A stretch of DNA of 64,000 nt, from NCBI GenBank assembly GCA_964036315.1, contig OZ038500.1, positions 55,712,372 to 55,776,371 of the forward strand, given 5' to 3'. The position numbers were made by a program, and so were the translations under genes. This stretch comes from Acanthosepion esculentum. Lineage: Eukaryota > Mollusca > Cephalopoda > Sepiida > Sepiidae. The notes under the pieces were generated by a model. The model saw nothing but the letters and a program-made list of their open reading frames with translations. It had not been told where the DNA came from and made no database searches. Positions 34,271-45,500 of this stretch are shown one piece after another (position 1 is the stretch's first letter; the number at the start of each line of letters is the position of its first letter).

Positions 34271-34323
34271 TTTTTTTAGAATTGGACATAGTCCGACAAT
34301 TTATTTAAACATAATATAAATGT

Positions 34324-34380
<57 letters not shown>
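33790..34380. repeat. Five tandem units of SINE 3' end plus TA and T tracts
   Basis: The unit is attggacatagtccgacaat, then ttaaacataatataaatgtc, then (TA)n and a T run. It starts near 33873, 33965, 34063, 34176 and 34280. The core is the 3' end of the hairpin SINE at 22.76 kb (ggacaaagtccggcaatt). A SINE tail has therefore been amplified in tandem, about 100-115 bp per unit. Confidence 0.85.
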
Positions 34381-34534
34381 TAGTGAATGTAACAGTTCCG
34401 TTGGTATATACTCACAATGGATCCTAGTAATATAAAATATTAAAACTGATCCACAAAAAGAGCTCAGTGTATTTATTATTACAAAGCACACAATTAATAA
34501 ACAATAAAATCCCAAATCACCTCATAAGGGGTTT

Positions 34535-34675
34535 AGCCTATTTCGGCAGACGAAGATGTCGGTCTTCAGTCTTATCAACCGTTAGGGTTAAATTTTTATT
34601 TCTGACATGAAATCTGACACACCGGTGTTGATAAGACAGACGACAGATATCTTCGTTTGCCGAAGTCGTCTATTC
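34535..34675. repeat. Inverted repeat, ~45-bp arms
   Basis: The left arm atttcggcagacgaagatgt, with cttatcaacc, pairs with ggtgttgataagacag and tatcttcgtttgccgaag across a loop of about 40 bp. Confidence 0.75.
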
Positions 34676-34904
34676 TCTATATGACGTAATTTGGGATTTT
34701 ATTGTTTTATAAAACATATATATATATATAGTATACAGTTGATCCCAGAGAGCCAGAAAAACCTACCAAATTTTAACCTAAGCGGTTCTCAGCTCTTTCT
34801 TTTTTATATACAGTTTTTCCTTAATATTGATTTGATTTTTTGCGTATCAAGAAACCGAAGGTTTACCGAAACGAGTGCAGTTACTTATAATATTACGACT
34901 ACTA

Positions 34905-34990
<86 letters not shown>

Positions 34991-35189
34991 GCACAAACAC
35001 TAATATTCCATAGATGGTTATAATTTATTACATTGGAATCGTAATCACGATCTAATTCTTCAGACTTACAAATTTAAAAAGAAATCGGAATATTCTATTC
35101 TTATTCTGTCCTGGACACTAAGTTCTACCTGGGTTCTATCCTCGTGGGAATTTATATATATATATATATTATATTATATTATATTATAT

Positions 35190-35267
<78 letters not shown>

Positions 35268-35270
35268 TGA
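34905..35270. repeat. (TA)n tracts with (TATAT)n interruption
   Basis: TA at 34909-34987 and 35200-35266, with ttatattatat repeats at 35168-35200. Confidence 0.95.
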
Positions 35271-35289
35271 CCACTAATATTATCTATCT

Positions 35290-35995
35290 ATCTATATATG
35301 TATGTATATATGTCATTGTGCGTGTGTGTGCGTGCAAGTTTCGTTTAAAAGGACAGACAAGGTACTGCGTTTAGTCTTGAGATTATCAATGTCTTTTTTT
35401 GTCTTCAGCTAAAATAAAAATACAATCTACATAACCGACTTTTATTTTAGGTTGAATGACTTTTTTAAAATGCCTTGTTTTCATCACGAGACACGTATTA
35501 GTTTGAGAAGCACGGTCTAACTGGATTTCTCATAGTAACTCCGTTAGTTTTAAGTACAAATATTATCAGTATGGTCATTGAAAGGGACTTTATACCCAAA
35601 CTCGTACAAAGCTATTAAAACAAAGCGACGAATCTGTTTAAGTTTGTTTTTTACTTTTTCAATTTTCTAATATCGCATTGGGATCGAAATTGTGAATAAA
35701 ATGTCCGAAGTTTATATTTGTTCTATTGATTTTGATTAACAACTTTCGGCCGTTCCAGACAAGAATCATGTGTTAGTCAATTTTCTAGGCAAGATTCCCT
35801 TGGCTACATCCTAGTATTTTATAGAAAGCTTGAAGCCACGTGATTTGTTAACTATCACATACGAACCAGCACACCACGAATGACCAAAGTACAACTGTCA
35901 ACATGAGACAAATATTTGTGAATAATACTCAGAATACACAGTAGAATCCAATGCAAGACAAAGCTAAAAATAACTAATTAAATAAATAATTTTTT
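35290..35995. other. Non-coding DNA
   Basis: Nothing recognised. Confidence 0.35.
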
Positions 35996-35999
35996 TTTA

Positions 36000-36425
36000 A
36001 GCGTTACACCCCAAGCAACGTGGGAAGCCACTAGCACGCAAGGGGTTACAGAGAATTGGAGTGAATCCAAATAGGAGTGATAGAGGAAAGGATGAAGAGA
36101 AGGATAGGGGGATAGATCAGGGCATCTGGAGACGTCGATTGACATTACATTTGAATAGTTGGAGATTATAGCTATCAGGGAAACAGGAAAAGGGGAGGGA
36201 GTTCCACAGGCGAGAGGTGCGAGACATGAAGCTATTGGAGTAGAAGAGACAGCTACTTTTAACAGTTTCGACAGTGAACAGGTGTGAGCGAGATGCCAGT
36301 AGAATGTTTAAATTCATGAAGTCTGGGAACCAGCGAAAGCAGCTCATCGGAGCAGTTACCATGAAAGTATTTATAAAAAGGACCGAGGGAAGCGACGGCA
36401 CGTCTGTGAGAGAGCGACTGCAGAC
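36000..36425 (-). pseudogene. CR1/Jockey-like LINE RT C-terminal fragment and 3' UTR
   Basis: Best LINE tail of the window. On the minus strand, one frame reads LQSLSHRRAVASLGPFYKYF, HGNCSDELLSLVPRLHEFKH. After a frame change the other reads SRTSRLWNSLPFSCFPDSYN, LQLFKCNVNRRLQMP and stops at about 36117. A 3' UTR of about 115 bp shared with 16490-16740 follows. The R..RLWNSLP..CFP..YN..FK..VNR signature is the C-terminus of CR1/Jockey-type non-LTR reverse transcriptases. The catalytic domain is missing: 5' truncation and one frameshift. It stands back to back with the Penelope fragment on the other strand. Confidence 0.8.
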
Positions 36426-36439
36426 GAGATTTTTGATAT

Positions 36440-37060
36440 ATTATTTCACAAAATTCCACTTTGAACTGTTTATCCCCAATTTCGATTTTAACATGCAACA
36501 AAAAATTGGAAAACACAATACAAGAAATAAACAGATATTGGCGGCTGAATTTACGTACATATAATTTAGAAACTAGTAATTTAAACACCAGAAATTTCAA
36601 AGCTGACGCACAGAAAAATATAGTTAACACTCGTAATTTATGCAACTGTAGAAGTAAAAATAGATGTCCGTTAGATGGAGCTTGTAAAATCGAATCTATA
36701 AAGCAGAAGTAACAGATATTAATGGCCGGAATAAAACGTACATAAAATGTACTGAAGGTACTTTCAAATGTTGATGGTACAATCATAGGTCATCATTCAA
36801 GCTAGTAAGTCTTGGATGCTCTACCAAACTAGAATTTAAAAGAAAAAAAAGACATCAGGGATACGATTGAAAGCTGGAAAATTTTTAAAAAGGCGAAACA
36901 TTATAACAACCACACTAATATGTGCAACCTCTGCCAATAGGAAAAAATAACAATAATGACATTTCCGGATCCAAAGAACATTTTGAACCAGAAACCGAAG
37001 TCATGAACCCTTGCATACACACTAGAAAAAAATCCTCTTAAGCACATATGAGGTTGGAGA
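36440..37060 (+). pseudogene. Penelope-like RT tail and GIY-YIG endonuclease, broken
   Basis: The plus strand reads QQKIGKHNTRNKQIL (end of the RT thumb), LCNCRSKNRCPLDGACKIES (the Cys-rich linker, matching LCNCRNPQNCPL.N.CCIES at 53.1 kb), then DINGRNKTYIKCTEGTFKC. That last block is the GIY-YIG equivalent, with the usual Gly of TYIG replaced by Lys. Later blocks CNLCQ, ITIMTFPDPKNILNQ and EVMNPCIHTRK retain the C-terminal Asn region. At least four frame changes or stops separate the blocks. In active members the enzyme nicks target DNA for reverse transcription; this copy cannot. Confidence 0.8.
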
Positions 37061-37560
37061 AAACAAATATACATTCCAATTAACCTCCTACCGATACATT
37101 TATTGCCTTTTTCTCTTCCACCTTCTTCTTCATCTTCTCCACATCTTCCTACTCCCTTTCTATCACACCCAACGTCGTGTGTTTGCTTATTATGTTTTTT
37201 TAAATTAATATAGTTTTCATTAATTAAAACATTTTTTTTAATGAAAAGCCCTCTTTTTCTTCCACATGTTAGACTAAAAGAAAGACAAGCCTGTTTATGA
37301 GGAAAATGCCTCGCCACCTCTGAAGATAAGTGGGAATCATGCATCAAATTATATTATATAAATTTGTCGCCTCTAATTTCCTGCAAGTGTGTTGAGTCTG
37401 TCGGCTTGTTTGATATATCTATATTAGAACAAATGATATTGTTGATTTTAAATCAGTCCTTCGAAACAGAGAGACATATTCCTCTTCAATAAATTTTGCC
37501 ATACTTTTTTAGGAAGCCAAAGAGAGAAGACACTTTCGGTGAAACGTGTTAATATATTTT
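37061..37560 (+). other. Probable Penelope 3' UTR, then unclassified
   Basis: A pyrimidine-rich stretch and ctttctatcacacccaacgt resemble 23605-23640. Further on, ttcggtgaaacgtgttaat near 37536 recalls hinge sequences at other retroelement ends. The 148-codon minus frame here lies antisense to the relic and is not supported. Confidence 0.4.
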
Positions 37561-37565
37561 CCACT

Positions 37566-37995
37566 TTGTCTCCTCAATATATATATATATATATGATGGA
37601 CTCTCCCGTCGAACTCGACGTATGAGGGTCAGACAGATCAGTTCCCAGAAACTGAAAGCCTGACACCTGCACAGGATTTGATTATAGTGGTGAAGGCTTT
37701 GTGCAGGGCCATCCACACTTTTTGGAGGAACAAATACAGGGAGCTGGTGCAACGGATGCCACAAGGTCCCCAGGTTTTGAATTCAGAGTTGTCCTTCTCC
37801 TAGACCAGTTGCCGTCCAAGGCTATAGAACCCAGTCTGTCCTGCTATTTACCCATAGTTGGAGGGAGAAGAAGAGGATTCACACCTTTCCCAAGGGTATT
37901 AGCACGTAAGTGAATGTAATGGATTCGACTGGAATTCGAACTCGGCCCTCCGATTCCCCAATCCAAGCCGTTATCCATTACTCCACCGTGCCTAT
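37566..37995 (-). mobile_element. SINE family S1, long form, minus strand
   Basis: The minus strand runs from a tRNA-like head (gtggagtaatggataacggc; B-box gagttcgaattcc near 37940) through cacttacgtgctaataccc, ctatgggtaaatagcaggac and ttctatagccttggacggca to a 3' end with cgtcgagttcgacgggagag next to a TA tract. The near-palindrome cgtcgaRttcgacg is shared with the copy at 51.8 kb. About 420 bp. Confidence 0.8.
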
Positions 37996-38009
37996 ATATA
38001 TATAGTAGC

Positions 38010-38310
38010 TAGCCACTCGTATTCCAGAATACCCGTCTACTAGGGAAGCTAGCCAATCCCTATTGCAGACGCTCGCTCAGGCACATTTGTGTTTTCTCAA
38101 AACCCTCAGAGCCCACCTGTGGTTTAGATTGCAACTATGCTGAGCAGTTTCTGGGAGAGAGCACGCTAAAGCCCTCGGCCACGTTGACTTGCGAATTTAT
38201 GCTAGCACAGCTATCGACAGACCCCAAGTGTTCTCTCTTCTCAGTTTGACTCACAAGGCTTGCGTCAACCCATTGTATAATTTTTAGGCACTTTCCAAAT
38301 TTGGCGCACG
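38010..38310 (-). mobile_element. SINE-like repeat S4
   Basis: Second copy of the family described at 33253: ccgtctactagggaagctag, caatccctattgcagacg, gcaactatgctgagcag, tttctgggagagagcacgc. Confidence 0.6.
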
Positions 38311-38319
38311 CTGGGTTCG

Positions 38320-38426
38320 TCCACTTCTACACTGATAGCATCAGGAAGCCTTCTTGCTGACAAAGCGACCATGGTTAGATTGAAACCCGGGTCTCATAGT
38401 CAAATGTGAATCACACGGCCACGCAC

Positions 38427-38430
<4 letters not shown>
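38320..38430 (-). mobile_element. tRNA-like SINE head
   Basis: The minus strand reads gggtgcgtggccgtgtgatt (A-box-like) then gacccgggtttcaatc (B-box-like) about 40 nt later. The TA tract at 38430 abuts its 5' side. Confidence 0.5.

Positions 38431-38482
<52 letters not shown>
38430..38482. repeat. (TA)n microsatellite
   Basis: Pure TA. Confidence 0.95.
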
Positions 38483-38486
<4 letters not shown>

Positions 38487-38513
38487 ATGTATACAGGGTG
38501 TCCCAACACACTT

Positions 38514-38680
38514 TGAATTTACCTTCTTCTCTGCCGTGCGCCAACGGCTTCAGGGTAAAATTTCCGACTGACGCGAATTCAGCCGGTTTTCGATTCTAGC
38601 CAGAGGCAACCGGACGTCTAGCCACACTGATGAGCTGTGATACAGCGAAACAGTCTGTCTGTGGATGACAATATATATGC
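38514..38680 (+). mobile_element. tRNA-derived SINE S5 with intact hammerhead
   Basis: The tRNA-like head (caacggcttcagggtaaaat for the A-box region; ccggttttcgattctagcc for the B box) is followed by cagaggcaaccggacgtct, the hammerhead, then gatgacaatatatat as tail. The related copy at 44445 keeps clearer boxes. At its left, tacagggtgtccc (38492) resembles a mariner terminus, so the SINE may have landed in one. Confidence 0.8.
38622..38664 (+). ncRNA. Hammerhead ribozyme, all core positions present
   Basis: Stem I CCACA (38622-38626) pairs with TGTGG (38660-38664). The core CTGATGA is at 38627-38633. Stem II GCTGT/ACAGC (38634-38638 with 38642-38646) closes a GAT loop. GAAA is at 38647-38650. 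Stem III ACA/TGT (38650-38652 with 38656-38658) closes a GTC loop. The cleavage triplet is TGTC, so cutting is expected after C38659. This is a small type I hammerhead, of the size known from eukaryotic retroelements, where a short stem III often requires dimeric RNA for efficient cleavage. Confidence 0.9.
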
Positions 38681-38828
38681 TCCTGAAAAAATTATTTCGG
38701 TTGAGCTCTCTGGGGAGGAAGTGTGGGTTTGTAAACAGTGACTATTACGGCTAATAATGCAAGACTCTTCGGTAAATCGAATCGAGTTCTTTCAGTCACT
38801 GTGTGTTTATCTAAAAATAAATACGCTT

Positions 38829-38957
38829 AAATTCACCTTCTTCTCTGCCGTGCGCCAACGGCTTCAGGGTAAAATTTCCGACTGACGCGAATTCAGCCGG
38901 TTTTCGATTCTAGCCAGAGGCAACCGGACGTCTAGCCACACTGTCTGTCTGTGGATG

Positions 38958-38960
<3 letters not shown>
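38829..38960 (+). mobile_element. SINE S5 second copy, hammerhead core deleted
   Basis: From accttcttctctgccgtgcg (38835) to gtctagccaca (38940) it matches the first copy at a constant 314-bp offset, with no indel that I can see. The two stem I strands are then joined through ctgtctgtc. The 24 nt equivalent to 38630-38653 (part of the core, all of stem II, GAAA and one side of stem III) are gone. Confidence 0.88.

Positions 38961-39026
<66 letters not shown>
38960..39026. repeat. (TA)n tail
   Basis: TA tract directly following the second S5 copy. Confidence 0.95.
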
Positions 39027-39029
<3 letters not shown>

Positions 39030-39179
39030 ACACACTCTGAATCGTTATCATGTATTCAATTTATGTATTTTGAGTTGTAAATAAGATTAGTACAAGAGAA
39101 AGAATACACATTTAAAGAATTTGAGAGTGAAATACACAATAACATAGAAAATTAACTTTAATAAGACAAGAGCTACTTG

Positions 39180-39505
39180 GGGCAATGCCAGAATGTTCAT
39201 ATAATGATGAGTTCCCATCAAACTGGTTGCCGTTCTGTTCAATACATTTTCATATTTTCAAGAAATAGGCCTAAAAACGTCCAGTATCATTTCCTCTGGA
39301 ATTTGAGTACATTCTTCTTCAATTGCTCCTCTCATTTCAGCAATTGTTTCAGGTTCCTGCTGTAAACTTTGTCTTTTAGAAACCCCCACAAAAGGAAATC
39401 GAAGGGTGTCAAATCTGGTGATCTAGGTTGGTATTCAACAGTCCCTCTTCTTCCAATCCATCTGTTTAACATATTTTCATCCATATAAGTTCTCACATCA
39501 CTGTA
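39180..39505 (-). pseudogene. Mariner-type transposase C-terminal fragment
   Basis: The minus strand reads NMLNRWIGRRGTVEYQPRSP, DLTPFDFLLWGFLKDKVYS, then MRGAIEEECTQIPEEMILN-like sequence and ISKNMKMCIEQNGNQFDGN. RSPDLTPFDFLLWG carries the third catalytic Asp of mariner-family DDD transposases and the usual C-terminal helices follow. The N-terminal helix-turn-helix and the first two Asp residues are missing. The matching N-terminal half of a related transposase lies on the other strand just downstream (39820-40080), so the two may derive from one insertion broken by inversion. Confidence 0.78.
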
Positions 39506-39559
39506 ATGCATTATTAACTATTAATATCTAAAGTGTGTATACATTATTTTGGGATGCCC

Positions 39560-40405
<846 letters not shown>

Positions 40406-40409
40406 ATCT

Positions 40410-41255
40410 TCAACCGAGATTTGGTGCCTCCTTTCGACTTTCCCATGAAAGAATAAACAGACAGAAGCAATTCTCACACGAAGAGAGAAATTTCTTTCTT
40501 TTCTTTCGTTCTTTCTTTGAAATTTTTCTTTCTCTTTTTTGTCCTCCCACAAAGCTAAGAGACATTACAAATGTCGTCTTTAATGGTAGACTGGCGATAT
40601 TAACACGACTTTCATATTGCCACACTGAAATAAATACATTCTCGAGGAAGGAGGAAAGGTGGGAAGGAAAGTTTATGGCGAATGAAAAATGCCTGCTCCA
40701 TTCTAAGTGACTTGGCGCGCGTCACGTGACAAATGGCTGACAAAAAAAGACAGTCAGAGTTGTTAAGGGAGAAAATCACTCACGAAGACGAAAATGACGC
40801 GAAACGGTATTAATAGATACTTTCCCAAACATAAGTACACGCTCTGTTTTTTGTTGTTTCTTTTTTTTAATAATTTCTTTCTTCAGAGAAATGATCTTTT
40901 CTCAAGTCAGCCTATTTATGTATGACCATAAAAAGCATTTAGAATACAAAGGAAAATAGTTAATTCATTGTACCTTTTTTAAAAATATAGCGATAATATT
41001 AAATCACGTTCATTTATAAACATGCCAAAATTTCATCACTTAGTATTATTAATATTTTTGTCCTTCAAGAGATTTTTGAATATATTTTAGAATACTCTGA
41101 ATTTTAAAATGGAACGCATATAATCATTTATTTTCTGAAGAATAACTTTTTGGGGCAAATAAATACGGGATCCTAATAAATTTCTGTTAAGTTTTACTCA
41201 TGTCATCACTTTTATTGTATTTGCAGATATGTTCATATTTATCTTAATTTCTACC
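40410..41255. other. Non-coding DNA
   Basis: The open frame running from the TG tract to 40710 has no motif once past the microsatellite. Confidence 0.35.
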
Positions 41256-41257
41256 CG

Positions 41258-41289
41258 CTCCACACGCACACAGACACACAGACACACAG

Positions 41290-41342
<53 letters not shown>
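41258..41342. repeat. (CACAGA)n/(CA)n/(TA)n microsatellite
   Basis: Three simple repeats in series. Confidence 0.95.
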
Positions 41343-41345
<3 letters not shown>

Positions 41346-41454
41346 ATCCCAAACAAGTCAATACGCCCATATGTTAATATGCAAACAGTTACTTTTATGT
41401 GAAAAATATGAGACTAAGAAAAACATTATTAATGAGAGATAATAAGATATTTAT

Positions 41455-42156
<702 letters not shown>

Positions 42157-42759
42157 CCGGGGGTAAAAGCAAAATTATCCAAATCGTGTAACAGCAAAAT
42201 TTTCCAATTATTAGATTAAAATTTGAACTGCTGTATCGTATAAGTGATTAATGATATCTTACTGGATTACTCTGATGTCTTTTAAATCTATTGGACTCTA
42301 CTTTGTTCAATAAGTGTGTATTTAGCTCTTTCCTGAAATGATTATCCGTCTTGCTGTTGTGACTTCCTGATTAATTTTTCCTCTCTACCGCTTCTTCTCT
42401 TTAAAAAATATTCACCGTCATGTTGATGGTTCTTGAATATATTCTGAAGACGGAAACCAGAATATGAACGTCCGTACCATTACTGAAGGTCTGAATGATC
42501 ATTATGCTCTCGCCATTGCTCAGTTGGGAAGATAAAGTGCGTCTGACACAATTTTAACTTGTTCTCTTTCTAGCTGAATAACGCAAAGGATTTTTCAGTG
42601 ATTCTTACGACAAATGGTGTCAATATGGCTAAATCTCTTGTCTGAGAACGTGAAAGAAGAAACTTAATCAGTTTAGTGATATTTTAGATGTTAAACATTT
42701 TGCGTGATGGACAATTATCCCACGTTGTTACACGATTTGGACAATTTTGCTGTTCCCCG

Positions 42760-42766
<7 letters not shown>
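42157..42766. repeat. 610-bp segment with ~50-bp inverted ends between TA tracts
   Basis: The left end (aaattatccaaatcgtgtaa, cagcaaaattttcc) mirrors the right end (gttacacgatttggacaatt, ttgctgtt). A third copy (tattacacgatttgaacaat) precedes the TA tract at 60.45 kb. TA tracts bracket the segment. No frame inside. Confidence 0.65.

Positions 42767-42815
<49 letters not shown>
42767..42815. repeat. (TA)n microsatellite
   Basis: Pure TA. Confidence 0.95.
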
Positions 42816-42817
<2 letters not shown>

Positions 42818-42818
<1 letters not shown>

Positions 42819-43246
42819 TAGAGTATATTATTTACATTATTCGGACTATTGTCCACATCTTTGTCGCCATATTTATTACAACGTTTCGGCCGTTGTACGC
42901 TCCGGCCTTCTTCAGTGGATAAAGGCGTTGGTTATATCCAGTGACAGGACCCAAAGAGTGTGAGTTGAAGGCAGTGGTGAACTTTCAGAGAGAAAAATTA
43001 ACAGGAGATAACTGATAACTGACATCCATTAAACATGGCACGTGGAACTAAAACAGTCTACCCCAGTGAGCGAAATAAAGAGTTCAGTTCGACATTCCAA
43101 CCACCTGAAGAAGTCCGGAGCGTACAACGGCCGAAACATTGTAATAAATATGGCGACAAATATGAGGACAATAGTCCGAATAATGTAAATAATGTACATA
43201 ATACCTCACCTCAGAAATATAGACAGATATATCGTAGAGTGTAGCA
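42818..43246. mobile_element. Repeat P1 in inverted pair
   Basis: The left arm (tcgtagagtatattatttac, attcggactattgtccaca, acgtttcggccgttgtacg, ccggccttcttcag) is the complement of 43107-43244 (cacctgaagaagtccggagc through atatcgtagagtg). Between them lies the P1 body (gacatccattaaacatggca, agttcagttcgacattcc), which also occurs at 17195-17290. The two outer ends are identical, as in an element with terminal inverted repeats or two fused copies. Confidence 0.75.
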
Positions 43247-43249
43247 GAA

Positions 43250-44340
43250 ATGTTGGTATTTTTGTAAGGTTAAGTATGGTTTCACAGTTATGGAATAAAA
43301 CCGTCTGCATTGAATTTTCTGACTAGTGTCTTTTAGAATCTGATGCTTTAGAGAAAATTCTGTTGTTCCTCCTGTGATATGCATACTTTTAAATCAATTT
43401 TAGCTTGGCAATAATTTTCTCTTCCGGTTATCTGCTTTCATTTGGTTCCTTTTGCGACGTTTGTCGATACGATATTGATCCAAAATCAATGACCCGTGGG
43501 ATTAAAATCGCTACCAAATTCGCACAAGCTGATGATTTATACGCCAGCACGAAACTGTAAATTAGAACAAGCAATGCGCCCTACATGCAGCTTGTGTTAC
43601 ATCGCAGATGAAATGTGCATTTGAAGTAGCCGCCAGTCAGAAGAATGTGGATGAATTATACTATATGAAAATATGATTGTTTTGGCCTTTATTCCAAAGC
43701 TCATTTTATCTGCACATGCAGACCTACAACGCAAACTTCGCTCCGCCTTTCCACCTACCAGCCGTCGATCACCACATATTGTATTCCGATTAGCGAACTC
43801 GCCAGTGAGACCCGAAAACTGGGAAAGGGTTGGTTGCATGCTCACAAGGAAAGACGATGAAAGACAAACGCCACGTCGGGAAATATGAACGAGAACCCCG
43901 TTTCCTGTATTATATGTAGATATTTTATTCAGGGTCTCGCATGCTCGCGCTGGTGCGTAGGTAGGCGATGTTTGGATATACCAACTCTTAGCCCATCTAC
44001 TCATCCCAACATGGTGGCTGGCAATACAAAGAGCGGACCAGAGCTATCCTCGACCAAAACATGGCTGTTAATATAGATCAGCACCTGGATAGTCCCTATT
44101 TCCGGTTCTGTTGCCACTTGATCCCCAAAAATCTCTTTACTTCTGATTTCTCTTCAAAAGGAACCATCCGCTCGTCTATCAAACAAAAGGATTTGAAATC
44201 GAGATAAAAAACCTTCTTCCTATTCTACGCGGGTCTGTATAGTATCCCATAAATATAAAGTCTAATCATGAGACAAGATGCCTCCATAACAACTGATGGC
44301 TAGTTATATTTAAGCTTAACAACCAGTGCTCCTGTTTACA
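43250..44340. other. Non-coding DNA
   Basis: The overlapping frames at 43597-44004 (-) and 43673-43888 (+) are mutually antisense and carry no motif. Confidence 0.35.
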
Positions 44341-44352
44341 AATGAAATGTGT

Positions 44353-44357
<5 letters not shown>

Positions 44358-44409
<52 letters not shown>

Positions 44410-44432
44410 TAGATAGATAGATAGATAGATAT
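44358..44432. repeat. (TA)n/(GATA)n microsatellite
   Basis: TA followed by six GATA units. Confidence 0.95.
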
Positions 44433-44444
44433 AACGTTAAAATT

Positions 44445-44576
44445 TCCTTCCTTTATGACGTGCGACGATGACTTAGAGGTAAGATATCTGACGGAAGTCA
44501 AACGAGTCGGGTTTCAGTCCCGGCTTGTCTACCCACACTGAGGCTTGCGAAACAGTCTGTCTGTAGATGAGTATGA

Positions 44577-44577
<1 letters not shown>
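44445..44577 (+). mobile_element. tRNA-derived SINE S5, degenerate hammerhead
   Basis: A-box-like gatgacttagaggtaagat (about 44469) and B-box-like cgggtttcagtcccggc (44508-44524) are the best tRNA boxes of family S5. The ribozyme region follows and then a TA tail from 44578. Confidence 0.78.
44533..44566 (+). ncRNA. Degenerate hammerhead ribozyme
   Basis: CCACA-CTGA-GGCTTGC-GAAA-CAGTCTGTC-TGTAG. Three core nucleotides (TGA of CTGATGA) are missing and one stem I pair is lost. Stem III and the cleavage triplet equal those at 38622-38664. Confidence 0.7.
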
Positions 44578-44651
<74 letters not shown>

Positions 44652-44660
44652 TGTGTGTAG
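44578..44660. repeat. (TA)n tail
   Basis: TA run, then tgtttgtgtgtaggta. Confidence 0.95.
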
Positions 44661-44699
44661 GTATGTAGAAAAATATGAAAGAACACGTTAGAAATGTAG

Positions 44700-45060
44700 A
44701 AAAATAGGAAACAACACGTTAGGTAAATAAGTTCTTCAGCATTTTTGTTTTTATTTTTGTTTTTAAAAACAGTGCTCCATACAGAAGTAGAGCTTAAATT
44801 ATAATTATTTTTAAAAAAATATCATTCCTTCACTACATAAGAGTTGTCATGTTTCAAAAACGAGAGCCGAAACCCTCAATATAATTATTAAAATTAAATT
44901 GAATTAAGGTATCAAGCCCTGTTTCATCCTGAAGCGAAAATTTAGGAATAGCCCCTATCCTAAATTTTTGCTTAATGATTTAATGATTATATTAAGGGTT
45001 TCGGCCCTCGTTTTTGAAACATAAGAACTCTTATGTAGCGAAGGAATAATTTTTTAAAAA

Positions 45061-45108
<48 letters not shown>
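44700..45108. mobile_element. Penelope-like terminal region folded as inverted repeat
   Basis: The left arm (ttccttcactacataagagt, catgtttcaaaaacgagagc, cgaaaccctcaatat) is mirrored at 44985-45060. A second, inner inverted repeat (gcgaaaatttagga/tcctaaatttttgc, 44933-44970) fills the loop. The left arm is a diverged copy of the Penelope end at 52410-52490 (ctacacagtgatgaccatgt, then aagctaaagcccc). A TA tract follows at 45064. Confidence 0.65.
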
Positions 45109-45109
<1 letters not shown>

Positions 45110-45339
45110 CGTTAAAATTATCTATTTATATATGATATCTGGTCTTTAGTATTTATTTCCAGTAATTGTGCTCATTTCGCATATTCGATTGAGCTACGAT
45201 GTGAAAGGATCGATTAAACACAGCCTTTTAATTGCGTTTGTATTTCTAAATTACGACTTATGTGTAATGTATTAAATATAGGAAACTTTCCTTAAAAACA
45301 TCTGAGTAACCTAGAAGTTGTAAGGAAATGATATACAAA

Positions 45340-45500
45340 ACGACATATTTAGAGTAAGAAAAACACAATTTCATATAATAAGGAAAGAGGGCTTGGAAAA
45401 TTTAACACTCACAGGTCATTAAACGCAAGAGAGACGTGAGAAAAAAGTACTTAACCTATTAAAGGAGGTTGTGCAATTGCTTGTCAATTTAGAAGAATGA
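45340..45500 (+). pseudogene. LINE RT C-terminal relic (short)
   Basis: The nucleotides aggaaagagggcttggaaaa, ttaacactcacaggtcatta and aggttgtgcaattgcttgtc correspond to the IMRKEGLENLTLTG and EWM blocks of the relics at 9.25 and 13.95 kb. About 50 codons, with frame breaks. Confidence 0.6.

Noticed and set aside
33790..34380. CRISPR-like array
   Set aside because: Units are a SINE end with TA/T tracts; no unique spacers and a eukaryotic context.
36901..37347. 148-codon minus-strand frame
   Set aside because: Lies antisense to the Penelope relic and its tail; no motif of its own.
43597..44004. 135-codon minus-strand frame as a host gene
   Set aside because: No motif, antisense to another open frame, no splice or promoter context.
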